The position numbers and the translations under genes were made by a program. DNA of 64,000 nucleotides, taken from NCBI RefSeq assembly GCF_014649995.1, contig NZ_BMUC01000001.1, positions 412,313-476,312 on the forward strand. The letters are read 5' to 3'. Each line of letters starts with the position of its first letter. Within the stretch, counting starts at the first letter, position 1. The DNA comes from Streptomyces griseoflavus (GTDB lineage Bacteria > Actinomycetota > Actinomycetes > Streptomycetales > Streptomycetaceae). The notes beneath the pieces are model-generated. The model saw nothing but the letters and a program-made list of their open reading frames with translations, searched no databases and was not told the origin of the DNA. This document shows positions 17,831-27,365 of the stretch, one piece after another.

Positions 17831-19003
17831 TCAGGTGCGGGCGGCCCTCTGGTGCTTGCCGGACTCCTTGCGGAGGGTGTTGCGCAGCCAGCGCTGTGAC
17901 GGCCTCTCCACGAACCGGTGCACGAGCCACGACAGCACCAGCAGCACGGCCGTGGTGATGCCCAGCGTGGCCCACGCGCCGACGGGTCCGTACAGGGTGC
18001 GGATCATCGCCCACCCCAGCTCCTCGTGGAGCAGGTAGAGGGGGTAGACCAGCGCGCCGGCCGTGGCCAGCCACTTCCAGCCGAACCGGTCGCACTTGTG
18101 CAGGGCGACCGCGAGGACGACCAGGTAGAAGACGGTGACCAGGGCAAGGGCGATGTAGGGGTCGCGGTCCAGGCCCTTCTCGTGGCGCAGCTGGTCGGCG
18201 TGCTGGACGAGGTCGCTCTGCATCACCAGCCAGCTCGCGGCGAGCAGGCCCCACAGCTTCAGGTCGGGGCCGAAGCGGTACATCAGGTACATCGCGATGC
18301 CCGAGACGAACAGCGCGGTGTTCAGGGGCTGGGCGAAGATGCCGAGCAGGGGCACGTCGTCGTGCTGCACCAGGATGCTCGCCAGCAGCCACAGCCAGCA
18401 GAAGACGGAGACACGGACGTAGTCCAGCCCCTTCCACAGGACCACCAGGAAGATCAGGTAGAAGGTGAGTTCCACCCACAGCGTCCAGTAGGCACCGACG
18501 AGGTGCCGGGCGGAGAGCGGCGCCTGGACCATGGTGAGGTTGGTCAGCGACTCGCTGAAACTCGGGGCCGTGCGCTGGCCGTCGGGCAGCCCGCGCCACA
18601 CCAGGACGGCGACCACGACCGAGAACCAGTAGGCGGGGAAGAGCCTCAGGAAGCGGGCCTGCACGAACCTGCCCGGAGTGCGGTCCCACGCCGACAGGCA
18701 GATGACGAAGCCGCTGATGATGAAGAACAGCTGCACGCCGTAGGAGCCGTACGAGGCGTAGGGGAAGACCGAGGGGAACAGGTCCTTGGGGTTGATGCCC
18801 CAGTTCGCCTTGGTCGCCGCGTCCACGCCCATGAAGTGGAACACCAGCACCGACAGCGCGGCCACGACCCGCAGCGCGTCGAGGGCGTAGAGCCGCGGGG
18901 CGGGAGCGGGGGAGGGGCCCTGCCCGGGGGTGGTGCCGCCCGGCCGGTCCTCGGGGGTGGTGCCGCCCGGCTGCACCGGGATCTTGGCGTCGGTCTGGGA
19001 CAT
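17831..19003 (-). CDS. Acyltransferase-3 family membrane O-acyltransferase
   Basis: The 390-residue integral membrane protein has the acyltransferase-3 architecture. After a ~35-residue cytosolic, proline-rich head comes LYALDALRVVAALSVLVFHF, carrying the family R and H residues at the end of TM1. FLRLFPAYW follows, then about ten hydrophobic segments and a C-terminal HRFVERPSQRWLR. Such proteins move acetyl or other acyl groups onto extracytoplasmic sugars. The likely target is the glycan made by this cluster. ATG 19003 is preceded by GAGGAC. It is on the minus strand, 113 bases downstream of the beta-helix acetyltransferase gene, and probably cotranscribed with it. Confidence 0.88.
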   Translation of the reverse strand: MSQTDAKIPVQPGGTTPEDRPGGTTPGQGPSPAPAPRLYALDALRVVAALSVLVFHFMGVDAATKANWGINPKDLFPSVFPYASYGSYGVQLFFIISGFVICLSAWDRTPGRFVQARFLRLFPAYWFSVVVAVLVWRGLPDGQRTAPSFSESLTNLTMVQAPLSARHLVGAYWTLWVELTFYLIFLVVLWKGLDYVRVSVFCWLWLLASILVQHDDVPLLGIFAQPLNTALFVSGIAMYLMYRFGPDLKLWGLLAASWLVMQSDLVQHADQLRHEKGLDRDPYIALALVTVFYLVVLAVALHKCDRFGWKWLATAGALVYPLYLLHEELGWAMIRTLYGPVGAWATLGITTAVLLVLSWLVHRFVERPSQRWLRNTLRKESGKHQRAART

Positions 19004-19116
19004 GTGTCGTCCTCGTCGTGTGTCCAGGGCACCCGGACCGCCGTGTCCGGGCGCCGGAGCGGCCGGAGGACCGGACGCTCCGGTCGTCCGGGCCGCATCG
19101 GTCGGCTGCGGTTCGC

Positions 19117-19719
19117 TCACTCCGTCTCGGTGAGCGAGCCCTCCTGGGTCTCCCGGTACAGGCGGCCCGACTTCGGGCACTCCCACACGCCGGCCTCGTC
19201 CGGGCGCTCGACCAGCCGGACACCCTCGTGGCCGACCCAGCCGATCCGGCGGGCGGGCACACCGACCACCAGGGCGAAGTCCGGCACGTCCTTGGTGACG
19301 ACGGCGCCCGCGGCGACCATCGCCCAGCGCCCGATGGTGACGGGGGCCACGCACACGGACCGGGCGCCGATGGACGCGCCGTCGGCGATCCGCACCCCGA
19401 CGGCCTCCCAGTCGCCGCCGCGCTTCTGCTTGCCCTCGGGGTCCACGGAGCGCGGGTTGTGGTCGTTGGTGAGGACGACGGCGGGGCCGATGAAGACACC
19501 GTCGCCGAGTTCGGCCGGCTCGTAGACCAGCGCGTAGTTCTGCAGCTTGCAGTTGTCGCCCATGCGCACGCCCGAACCGACGTACGCGCCACGGCCGACC
19601 ACGCAGCCCTCGCCGAGAACCGCGCCCTCGCGGATCTGTGCGAGGTCCCAGACGCTGCTCCCGGTGCCTATCTCGGCGCTCTCGTCGACCTGGGCGCTGG
19701 GCTGGACCCTGTAGTTCAC
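19117..19719 (-). CDS. Left-handed beta-helix N-acetyltransferase (WbpD/WlbB-like)
   Basis: The 200-residue protein is made of hexapeptide-repeat turns (for example IGTGSSVWDLAQI, LGEGCVVGRGAYVGSGVRMG, IGARSVCVAPVTIGRWAMVAAGAVV), typical of trimeric acetyl-CoA-dependent acetyltransferases. TNDHNPRS is in the position of the loop that binds the sugar amine and CoA in the WbpD/WlbB group. The C-terminus ends with a WECPKSGRLY tail, also usual in that group. It is predicted to N-acetylate the 3-amino group of a UDP-2-acetamido-3-amino-uronic acid, the last step of the pathway. It is transcribed opposite to the other three pathway genes. Confidence 0.85.
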   Translation of the reverse strand: MNYRVQPSAQVDESAEIGTGSSVWDLAQIREGAVLGEGCVVGRGAYVGSGVRMGDNCKLQNYALVYEPAELGDGVFIGPAVVLTNDHNPRSVDPEGKQKRGGDWEAVGVRIADGASIGARSVCVAPVTIGRWAMVAAGAVVTKDVPDFALVVGVPARRIGWVGHEGVRLVERPDEAGVWECPKSGRLYRETQEGSLTETE

Positions 19720-20426
19720 TTCGTCTTCTCGCTTCCGGGAGGGCTGCTACGCCCGGTGAGCATACGCGGCCGGTGCCGGGGACCGCCGCCCGCACGGGCA
19801 CGCGGATGCCCGCGGTCCGGGACGCCGTGCCGGCCCGCCCTCCCCGGAGACTCAAAACCACCGCGCGGGATCCTCGGCGCCGAATTCCGCAGGAATCCTT
19901 CCGAAATTCCGGACACCCCGCGTGCCGCGCATGCGTGAAATGGGCGGGAAGACGGTGGATGAAGTGGCCTTCGCCTTATCCGGACGGTCCTTTTCTGACA
20001 CGACTGTTTTCGGTCATTCCTTCATCCGAGCCCGGGAACGGCCGCCGGCCCTCCCCGTGCGGCCCGGTGCCGGACCACCCGCGCACCGCCCGGCCGCGGC
20101 CACGCAGGGGCGATCCCACGTGGACAGCGGGTGAGCGCAAGGGGTTCATATCAGGACAAGCAAGGGGTGATCGGGTGCGCGGTGCCGCGGGGATTGCCGA
20201 GCTGATGACTCTTCTCCGGGTTTGTGCCGAGGGTGCAGGGCGGGAAACGCGGGGCGGGGGCCATCCGGCTGTGACCGGCCTTTGAGGAGTCTGTGAGCTT
20301 CCTGTGATTTATGTCATGGTCACCGAAACGTGATCCGCTATTGCAGGCCGACTTCGCGTGAAGCAATGATCCATTCAATTTTTGTTCCTCCTTATTTGCG
20401 GGGCATCTGTGTCAAGGGTGGGGAAA
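19720..20426. promoter_or_regulatory. Divergent intergenic region between glycan and FG-GAP blocks
   Basis: About 700 bases without a credible gene. The part 20280-20400 is strikingly AT-rich for this genome (runs such as TCAATTTTTGTTCCTCCTTATTTGCG spread over 20374-20400), and is probably the promoter and leader of the FG-GAP operon. No clear hexamer pair was identified. The left part (19720-19900) must promote the beta-helix acetyltransferase gene. Short frames here have poor codon bias. Confidence 0.4.
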
Positions 20427-21953
20427 ATGTGGAGGCGGCGGGGTTCTGCCGCCGTGCTCGTGGGAGCGCTGCTGACGTTCGGCGTGGGGGCCGGCGGAAC
20501 GCCCGCCGCGGCCGCCGTCGCGTGTCCCTCCGGCGTCGAATCGGACTTCAACGGCGACGGGGTCAGGGACACGGCGGTCGCCGACCCGGAGGCGACGGTG
20601 AACGGGGTGCGGCAGGCCGGCGAGGTCCACGTCGTCTACGGCGGGGGCAAGGGCACGCTGACCGTCTCCCAGGCGCTGGACAGCCTGCCGGGCGGCCCGG
20701 AGACGGGTGACAGGTTCGGTCACGCGCTGGCCGTCTACGACGCCGACCTCGACGGGTGCAGCGACCTGGTGATCGGCACACCGTACGAGGACCTGGGCAC
20801 CGTCCCCGACGCCGGAGTGGTGCAACTCCTCTACGGTTCCCCCTCCGGGCTCAACAGTGGGAAGGCCGTCAAGGAGTTCCTCCAGGGCTCGGACAAGCCG
20901 CTGAGCGGGGGTCCGGAGGCCGAGGACTGGGTCGGCTACGCGCTCGCGGCCGGGAAGACCGCCTCCGGCACGCCTTATCTGCTGATCGGCTGCCCGGGCG
21001 AGTCGATCGGCGACATCGAGGACGCGGGCGGCTTCCACTACGTCAGCGGCACCGCGCAGACCGCCACCCTCACCCACCAGGACACCGACAAGGCCGGCGC
21101 GGTGGCCGGCGTGGCCGAGGTGGACGACCGCTTCGGTTCCGCCATCGCCGCCACCCCCACCCACTTCGCCGTCGGCAACCCCGGCGAGGCGATCGGCACC
21201 ACCCCCTTCGCCGGCGGCGCGGGCTACTTCAGCCACGCGCTCACCTCGGGCTACCCCAAGCCGCTCGGCGGGCTCTCCCAGGACCTGGACGGGATCAGCG
21301 GGGCCGAGGAGGTCGGCGACCGGTTCGGCGCCTCGCTCGCCATGGTCCCGTTCCGGTCCTCCGGCGCCACCACCACGACCCAGGTGCTGCTCGCGGTCGG
21401 CGTCCCGGGCGAGGACCTGTCGACGACGGTCGACGCGGGCGCCGTCCAGGTCTTCCGGATCGCGGCGAACGGCACCTTCGACGAGGTCGCCTGGATCGAC
21501 CAGAACATCGCGGACCTGGCCGACGACGCGGAGGCCGGCGACTTCTTCGGCCAGCAGCTCGCCGCCGTCAGCACCGCCCCGAACGCCACCTCCACCGGCG
21601 CGAACACCCGGCTGGCCGTCGGTGTGCCCGGCGAGGAGTCGTCCGACGAGCACCAGGACAAGGGCGGCGTGCACATCATCCCCCTGATCGGTGCGCCCGG
21701 CGCCTCCGACGAGTGGATCGACCCCGGGTACGGGATCCCGGGCACTCCCGCCCACCGCCAGCTCGCCGGACTCTCCCTGGCGGCCACTCCTTCGCTGCTC
21801 TACATCGGCATGCCGTACGGCCCCGCCGAGAGCCGGGCGGTCCACGGCTTCCCGTGGAACGTGACCTCCGGCGGAGCCCCGACGGTGACGCTCAAGCCCG
21901 GCGAGGGCGGAATCCCGGCGGCCAACACGGCCTTCGGGGCGGCGGTCCGATGA
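20427..21953 (+). CDS. Secreted FG-GAP (integrin-alpha-like) repeat protein
   Basis: The start chosen is ATG 20427; upstream in-frame codons lack a ribosome site. The 508-residue product has a Sec-type signal peptide (WRRR, hydrophobic core VLVGALLTFGVGAG, alanine-rich cleavage region near 30). About six or seven FG-GAP/beta-propeller repeats follow. They read D-F-N-G-D-G-x-x-D, then D-x-D-x-D-G-C-S-D-L-V-I-G-T-P-Y-E-D, and repeatedly D-R-F-G-x-x-L/I-A with I/V-G-x-P-G-E. The acidic loops suggest calcium binding. It is an extracellular, non-enzymatic-looking adhesin or scaffold. It is nearly collinear with the next protein and overlaps it by ATGA, so the two arose by tandem duplication and are translated together. 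Confidence 0.88.
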   Translation: MWRRRGSAAVLVGALLTFGVGAGGTPAAAAVACPSGVESDFNGDGVRDTAVADPEATVNGVRQAGEVHVVYGGGKGTLTVSQALDSLPGGPETGDRFGHALAVYDADLDGCSDLVIGTPYEDLGTVPDAGVVQLLYGSPSGLNSGKAVKEFLQGSDKPLSGGPEAEDWVGYALAAGKTASGTPYLLIGCPGESIGDIEDAGGFHYVSGTAQTATLTHQDTDKAGAVAGVAEVDDRFGSAIAATPTHFAVGNPGEAIGTTPFAGGAGYFSHALTSGYPKPLGGLSQDLDGISGAEEVGDRFGASLAMVPFRSSGATTTTQVLLAVGVPGEDLSTTVDAGAVQVFRIAANGTFDEVAWIDQNIADLADDAEAGDFFGQQLAAVSTAPNATSTGANTRLAVGVPGEESSDEHQDKGGVHIIPLIGAPGASDEWIDPGYGIPGTPAHRQLAGLSLAATPSLLYIGMPYGPAESRAVHGFPWNVTSGGAPTVTLKPGEGGIPAANTAFGAAVR

Positions 21954-23524
21954 CGGCGGCTCACGACGTGACCGCGGTACCGGGGGCACGCGCCCGCACG
22001 GGACGGTGGCACGGCGTCACCGGAGCCCTCGTGGTGACCTTGATGACGTGGGGCGCGGTGGCGGCCGGCGGCGCCCCCGCCGAAGCCGCGGCGGCCTGCT
22101 CCGCGGGTGTGGAGTCCGACTTCAACGGCGACGGCGTACGCGACACGGCCATCGCCGACCCCCTGGCAACGGTGTCGGGCCAGAAGGAAGCCGGCGCGGT
22201 CCACATCGTGCTGGGCGGCGGCAAGGGCGTCACCGTGCTGTCCCAGGACACACCGAACGTCTCCGACAGTGCCGAGACGGGGGACCGGTTCGGTTTCTCC
22301 CTCGCTGTGTACGACGCGAACCAGGACGGGTGCAGCGACATCGCCGTCGGCATTCCGTACGAGGACGTCGGCACGGTACGGGACGCCGGCCTCGTCCACC
22401 TGATCTACGGCTCGCCGTCGGGCATCGGCCAGGGAACTCCCAGCCTCGGGATCCGGCAGGGCGCCGACGGCCTCCTGTCCAACGCGTACGAGGAGGACGA
22501 CTGGGTCGGCTACTCGGTCGCGGCCGGGACCTCGGCGACCGGCATCCCCTTCATGGTGATCGGGATTCCGGGCGAGGACAGCTCAGGGCTCACCGACATG
22601 GGGTTCGCGGCGTACGTGTACGGGGTGAACCCCTCGGCCACCACGTTCCACCAGAACACCCCCGGGGTGTGGGAGGACGCGGAGGCGTACGACCGGTTCG
22701 GTGCCACGGTCTCCGCGACCGACCGCTACTTCACGGTCGGCGCACCCGGCGAGAGCATCGGGACGGTCGCCTTCGCGGGCGGCGTGCAGGTCTTCCGGCC
22801 GTCCCTCAACACCGACAACATTCCCGCGCCCCTGTACGGCATGGGACAGGGCCGCACACCCGGACCGGACATCGCGGCCCAGACCGACGACCGCTTCGGC
22901 ACCGCACTCGCCATGGCCCCGTACCGCCCCTCGGGCGCGACCACGGTCACCGACGCGGTCCTGGCCGTGGGCGTCCCCGGAGAGGACCTCGGTACCGCCG
23001 TCGACGCCGGAGCCGTGCACGTCTACCACATCAAGGCGGACGGCACGGTGGCGCTGCTCCACTGGATCGACCAGAACACGGACGGCGTCGAGGGCGAGGC
23101 GGAGGCCGGGGACTTCTTCGGCCAGCGGCTCGCGGCGGTCAACACCGCCACCAACGTGGTCAGTACGGCGGCCACCGTGCGCCTGGCCGTCGGCGTGCCC
23201 GGAGAGGAGTCCACGGAGGCCGCACCCGAGGCGGGCGGCGTCCACATCCTCCCGGCGATCGGGGCGCCCGGCGCCTCCGACGCCTGGCTGGAACCCGGCA
23301 ACGGGATCCCCTCCGGCCCGGCGCCCCGCACCTACGCGGGCATCGGCCTCGGCAGCAGCCCGTCGCTGCTCTACGTGGGCGTCCCCTACGGCCCGGCCGA
23401 CGGCCACGCGGTCCACGGCTTCCCGTGGAACGCGGCCTCGGGCAGCGCCCCGACGCAGACGTGGAGGCCCGGCGAGGGCGGAATCCCGGCGACCGGCACC
23501 GCCTTCGGGGCGACGGTCCGATGA
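21950..23524 (+). CDS. Secreted FG-GAP repeat protein, tandem paralogue
   Basis: The 524-residue paralogue of the preceding protein begins at ATG 21950, within the previous stop. It has a longer cytoplasmic head, a hydrophobic signal segment (GALVVTLMTWGAVAAGGAPAE), and then the same FG-GAP propeller order. Nearly identical landmarks are SDFNGDGVRDTA near the mature N-terminus, QDGCSDIAVGIPYEDVGTV, VGVPGEESTE and the final PGEGGIPATGTAFGATVR. The C-terminal phrase is almost the same in both genes, also at DNA level. Its stop overlaps the ATG of the LamG gene. A partner role in a surface complex with the LamG and RHS proteins is inferred from the operon only. Confidence 0.88.
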   Translation: MTAAHDVTAVPGARARTGRWHGVTGALVVTLMTWGAVAAGGAPAEAAAACSAGVESDFNGDGVRDTAIADPLATVSGQKEAGAVHIVLGGGKGVTVLSQDTPNVSDSAETGDRFGFSLAVYDANQDGCSDIAVGIPYEDVGTVRDAGLVHLIYGSPSGIGQGTPSLGIRQGADGLLSNAYEEDDWVGYSVAAGTSATGIPFMVIGIPGEDSSGLTDMGFAAYVYGVNPSATTFHQNTPGVWEDAEAYDRFGATVSATDRYFTVGAPGESIGTVAFAGGVQVFRPSLNTDNIPAPLYGMGQGRTPGPDIAAQTDDRFGTALAMAPYRPSGATTVTDAVLAVGVPGEDLGTAVDAGAVHVYHIKADGTVALLHWIDQNTDGVEGEAEAGDFFGQRLAAVNTATNVVSTAATVRLAVGVPGEESTEAAPEAGGVHILPAIGAPGASDAWLEPGNGIPSGPAPRTYAGIGLGSSPSLLYVGVPYGPADGHAVHGFPWNAASGSAPTQTWRPGEGGIPATGTAFGATVR

Positions 23525-26500
23525 CGACATCTTCAGGAAACGACGCGGTCGGCGGCCGCGGGGGTGGGACAGACATGAACGAACGGGAGAGTGGACGCGT
23601 GTCCGCGGACAGACACAGACCGGTACGGCGCGCCCTCGCGCTGCGGGCCGCCGTGGCGGCCGTCGTCGCCGGGGCGGTGGTGGCGGGAGCGGTGACCCTG
23701 CCGGGCGGCGGTGACCCGGAGCGCCGGACGCCGGTCGCGGCCGACCAGCCCGTGGTGACCGAGCAGCAGGCGCTCACAGCGGCCCGGAAGACCGGCAGGC
23801 AGACCGAGGTCGTCGGGCTGCGCGGCGAGCGCCGGGAGATCTTCGCCGAGCCCGACGGAAGCTTCACCGCCCGGGAGTACACCGAGCCCGTGCGCACCGT
23901 CCAGGACGGCACGTGGGTCAGGGTCGATCCGAAGCTGGTGCAGCGGGCCGACGGCACCTGGGGTCCGAAGGCCGCCACCGTCGACCTCACCTTCTCCGCC
24001 GGCCAGGCGGGCCGGCCGTTCGTGACGATGCGGAAGGCGGGCCGCGAGTTCGCCCTCTCCTGGCCGTACGGGAAGCTGCCCGAGCCGCGCGTCGACGGTG
24101 ACACCGCCACCTACGCCGAGGTGCTGCCCGGCGTCGACCTGGCCGTGCGGGCCGAGACCGACGGCTTCGGCCACCTGCTCGTCGTCAAGACGCCCGAGGC
24201 GGCGGCCGACCCGCGCCTCGCCCGGCTCGACCTGGGCCTGCGGGCCGACGGCCTGAAGGTCGCGGAGGACGCCACCGGCGCGATCGTCGCCGAGGACTCC
24301 GCCGTCGGCGGCACCGTCTTCCAGGCCGGCAAGCCGGCCATGTGGGACTCGGCCGCCGTACGGGAGGCGACCGCCGCGCAGCAGGGTCCGCGGGCCGTGG
24401 CGAAGGCACTGAAGGCGGCGGCGGCCGGAGCCGGGGACGCGGCGGCCGGAGCCGGGGAGGAGGCGGCCGCCACGGCCACCCCCGGTCCGCAGGCGGCGCC
24501 CGAGCCGGCGCTCGAAGGTCCCGGCGGCGGCGGGCGCGTCGCCCCGCTGGACGTCGAGGTCGCCGAGGGACGGCTCAGCCTCGTCCCCGACCAGAAGCTC
24601 CTGCGGGGTGAGGACACCGTCTTCCCCGTCGTCATCGACCCCATCGCGCGGACCACGTCCCGCTCCGCCTGGACCGGCGTGATGTCCGGCATGCCCTCGG
24701 AGCAGGACTGGAAGTACTCCGGCAGCGCCGGCGTGGGCAAGTGCCCCACCGACTACAACCCCGTCTCCTGCAACGGCGTCGGCACCCGCCGCGTGCTGTT
24801 CACCATGCCGCTCTCCTTCTACAAGGGGAAGCAGATCAAGGGCGCCACCTTCTCCGCCCGGGTGGAGCACATCTACAGCGCGAAGCCGACCGCGGAGCCC
24901 ATCCGGCTCTACCGGATCGGCGGCAAGAACCGCACGATCACCTCGTCCAGCGACTGGTCCAACACCAAGGACGACTGGGCCGACCACATCGGCACCGTCG
25001 ACAAGGCGATCTCCCCGACCTCCTGCTCCAGCCAGCCCAACCTGAACTTCGAGGCCGGCGAGAGCGGCGAGCTGACCAGCGAGATCAGGACCGCGGCCAC
25101 GGACGGCTGGAACTCGATGACGCTGGGCCTGCGCGCCGCCGACGAGTCCCGCTTCGCCGAGTGGAAGCGGATCTGCGGCAACGCCTTCCTGTCGATCAAG
25201 TACAACAACCTGCCCCGGCAGATCAAGACGTCGGACATGTCCACGGACCCGGGCGGTCTGTGCAAGTGGGGCGCGGGCCGTCCGACCGTCGACAAGCCGC
25301 CGAAACTGAAGGCCATCGCCAGCGACCCCGACCACGGCAACGGCAAGACCGACAAGGTGAAGGTCGAGTTCAAGGTGGACTGGACCGACCCCGTCACCAA
25401 GGAGGCGAAGACCTACTCGTACCTGACCAAGGAATGGCTCTCGCCGACCACCGCCACCAAGTTCGAGCACACCGTCACGTCGACGATCCCGCAGAACACC
25501 GTCATCTACTGGAGCGCCCGGGCGACCGACGGTGACGGCTACGGCCCGTGGAGCTCGGCCGGAGACCCGGCCCAGCGCTGCGAGTTCGTCTACGACAAGA
25601 CCTGGCCGGGCAAGCCGCTGGTGCTGTCCAAGCAGTACCCGTCCGACACCGTCTACCACGACGGCGTGGGCACCTACGGCACCTTCACCTTCTCGCCCAA
25701 CCCGAACGACGCCATCCCGGACACCGACGTCGTCAAGTACCAGTACAGCTTCAACGGTGCCGCGCTCGCCACGCTGACCCCGGACAAGGCCGGCGGCCCG
25801 GTCTCCAAGGACTGGATGCCGACCCGCTCCGGACGCCAGGTGCTGGAGGTCATCGCCGTCGACAAGGCGGGCCACGCCAGCAGCACCCTGTACGACTTCC
25901 TGGTGAGCGAGGGCAGCCCCGTCGTCGCCCAGTGGAACCTCGCCGACCCGTCCGACGGCACCGAGGCCCACGACGAGAGCGGCCAGTTCTCGGCGACCGC
26001 CGGCCCCGCCGTCGGCTTCGGCGTGGACGGCCCCGGCGGCACGGTCGACAAGGCCGCCCACTTCGACGGCACGGCCGACGCCTACCTCGACGTCAGCGAG
26101 ACCGTGCTGGACACCGCCAGGAGCTTCAGCGTCAGCGCCTGGGTGCGGCCCACCGCGCTCGACCGGGACATGGCCGTCGTCAGCCAGGACGGCACCGGGG
26201 AACCCGGCTTCACCCTCGGCTACGACGCGACCGCCAAGGCATGGAAGTTCGCCGTCCCGGTCAACGACGTGGACTCGCTGGGCGAGTGGAAGGCCGTCGC
26301 CGCCGGCACCTCGGTCCTCAAGGACCAGTGGGTGCTGCTGACCGGCGTGTACGACGCCCAGAAGCCCGGCGGTCCGGAACTGCGGCTCTACATCAACAAG
26401 GAGTCGAAGTGGGCCGCCCAGCGCCGCTCCACCTGGAAGTCCTACGGTCCGCTGCAGATCGGCCGGACCACGGCCAAGAGCGGCTACCGGGACCACTTCA

Positions 26501-27270
26501 CCGGTGACCTCGCCGAGGTCCGCGTCTTCGACCGCGTCCTGCCGGCCGCCCAGGTCGCCGAGCTGATGACGGTCAAGCCCGAACGCAAGGGCTACTGGCA
26601 GCTCGACGAGGCGACCGGCGGGGCGTCCGCGGAGACCGGCGGCGGGCAGCCGCTGACCCTCGCGGGCAACGCCTCCGTCTACCGTCCGGCCGACCCGCTG
26701 TTCGACATCGCCGCCCTGGTCGGTGACGGCAACCTCGTCCTGGACGGCGACGGCGACTACGCGTCCACCGCCACCGCCCCGGTCACCGGCACCGGCAGCT
26801 TCACCGTGTCCGCCCGCGCCCAGCTCACCTCGCTGGACCCGGAGAAGTCACAGACGGTGCTGTCCCTGCCGGGCGCCCACGCCAACCGCGTCCAGGTCCG
26901 CTACCAGGCCGCGACGCAGCAGTGGGAGCTGGCGGTGGCCCGCACCGACACGGCCGCGCCCGAGGTCGTCACCTTCACCGACGACCAGGCGCTGCCCGAC
27001 ACCGGCGGCTCCGGCCAGCACCTCGCGGTCGTCTACGACGCCTTCGCCAACACGATCCGGCTGTACGTCGACGGCCAGCTCGTCGGCGGCGCCCACGGCG
27101 ACGACACCACCCTCTGGGCCGCCACCGGCGGCCTCCAGGTGGGCCGTTCGCTGCGCGGGGCGGGCGAGTACTTCGCCGGCGCGATCGACGAGGTGCGGGT
27201 GTACGGCGGCGCGGCCGACCAGGTCGCGGTGCAGCAGATGGCCGCGCTGACGGCCCTCCCCGGCATGTGA
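23521..27270 (+). CDS. Secreted LamG-domain protein of RHS-associated type
   Basis: The 1,249-residue protein starts at ATG 23521 (ATGA overlap). A membrane or signal segment lies at about 42-61 (LRAAVAAVVAGAVVAGAVTL). Residues ~75-300 resemble the N-terminal region often found in Streptomyces RHS-associated surface proteins (repeated VRTVQDGTWVRVD and GVDLAVRAETDGFGHLL phrases). A middle region follows with DNRLRE-like and fibronectin-like strands (TSRSAWTGV, WSARATDGDGYGPWSS). Two concanavalin-A/LamG-like domains end the protein, at about 815-1015 (FSVSAWVRP, AEVRVFDRVL) and 1030-1240 (FTVSARAQLTS, DEVRVYGGA). It is probably a cell-surface or extracellular carbohydrate or protein binder acting with the RHS protein encoded next. 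Confidence 0.85.
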   Translation: MTTSSGNDAVGGRGGGTDMNERESGRVSADRHRPVRRALALRAAVAAVVAGAVVAGAVTLPGGGDPERRTPVAADQPVVTEQQALTAARKTGRQTEVVGLRGERREIFAEPDGSFTAREYTEPVRTVQDGTWVRVDPKLVQRADGTWGPKAATVDLTFSAGQAGRPFVTMRKAGREFALSWPYGKLPEPRVDGDTATYAEVLPGVDLAVRAETDGFGHLLVVKTPEAAADPRLARLDLGLRADGLKVAEDATGAIVAEDSAVGGTVFQAGKPAMWDSAAVREATAAQQGPRAVAKALKAAAAGAGDAAAGAGEEAAATATPGPQAAPEPALEGPGGGGRVAPLDVEVAEGRLSLVPDQKLLRGEDTVFPVVIDPIARTTSRSAWTGVMSGMPSEQDWKYSGSAGVGKCPTDYNPVSCNGVGTRRVLFTMPLSFYKGKQIKGATFSARVEHIYSAKPTAEPIRLYRIGGKNRTITSSSDWSNTKDDWADHIGTVDKAISPTSCSSQPNLNFEAGESGELTSEIRTAATDGWNSMTLGLRAADESRFAEWKRICGNAFLSIKYNNLPRQIKTSDMSTDPGGLCKWGAGRPTVDKPPKLKAIASDPDHGNGKTDKVKVEFKVDWTDPVTKEAKTYSYLTKEWLSPTTATKFEHTVTSTIPQNTVIYWSARATDGDGYGPWSSAGDPAQRCEFVYDKTWPGKPLVLSKQYPSDTVYHDGVGTYGTFTFSPNPNDAIPDTDVVKYQYSFNGAALATLTPDKAGGPVSKDWMPTRSGRQVLEVIAVDKAGHASSTLYDFLVSEGSPVVAQWNLADPSDGTEAHDESGQFSATAGPAVGFGVDGPGGTVDKAAHFDGTADAYLDVSETVLDTARSFSVSAWVRPTALDRDMAVVSQDGTGEPGFTLGYDATAKAWKFAVPVNDVDSLGEWKAVAAGTSVLKDQWVLLTGVYDAQKPGGPELRLYINKESKWAAQRRSTWKSYGPLQIGRTTAKSGYRDHFTGDLAEVRVFDRVLPAAQVAELMTVKPERKGYWQLDEATGGASAETGGGQPLTLAGNASVYRPADPLFDIAALVGDGNLVLDGDGDYASTATAPVTGTGSFTVSARAQLTSLDPEKSQTVLSLPGAHANRVQVRYQAATQQWELAVARTDTAAPEVVTFTDDQALPDTGGSGQHLAVVYDAFANTIRLYVDGQLVGGAHGDDTTLWAATGGLQVGRSLRGAGEYFAGAIDEVRVYGGAADQVAVQQMAALTALPGM

Positions 27271-27287
27271 CGAGCCGTCGCACATGA

Positions 27288-27319
27288 GGTGTGCCGGGCC
27301 CACCAGGGCCCGGCACACC
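27288..27319 (+). terminator. Strong hairpin between LamG and RHS genes
   Basis: Perfect 14-bp arms (27288-27301 and 27306-27319) around the loop ACCA start 17 bases after the LamG stop and end 46 bases before the RHS start. There is no T tract. It may end most transcripts of the FG-GAP/LamG operon, or act as a partial terminator that lowers toxin expression. Confidence 0.75.
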
Positions 27320-27365
27320 CGTCCGGCCTGCTCTTCTCCACCCCCTACGATCAGGAAGTTGACGG

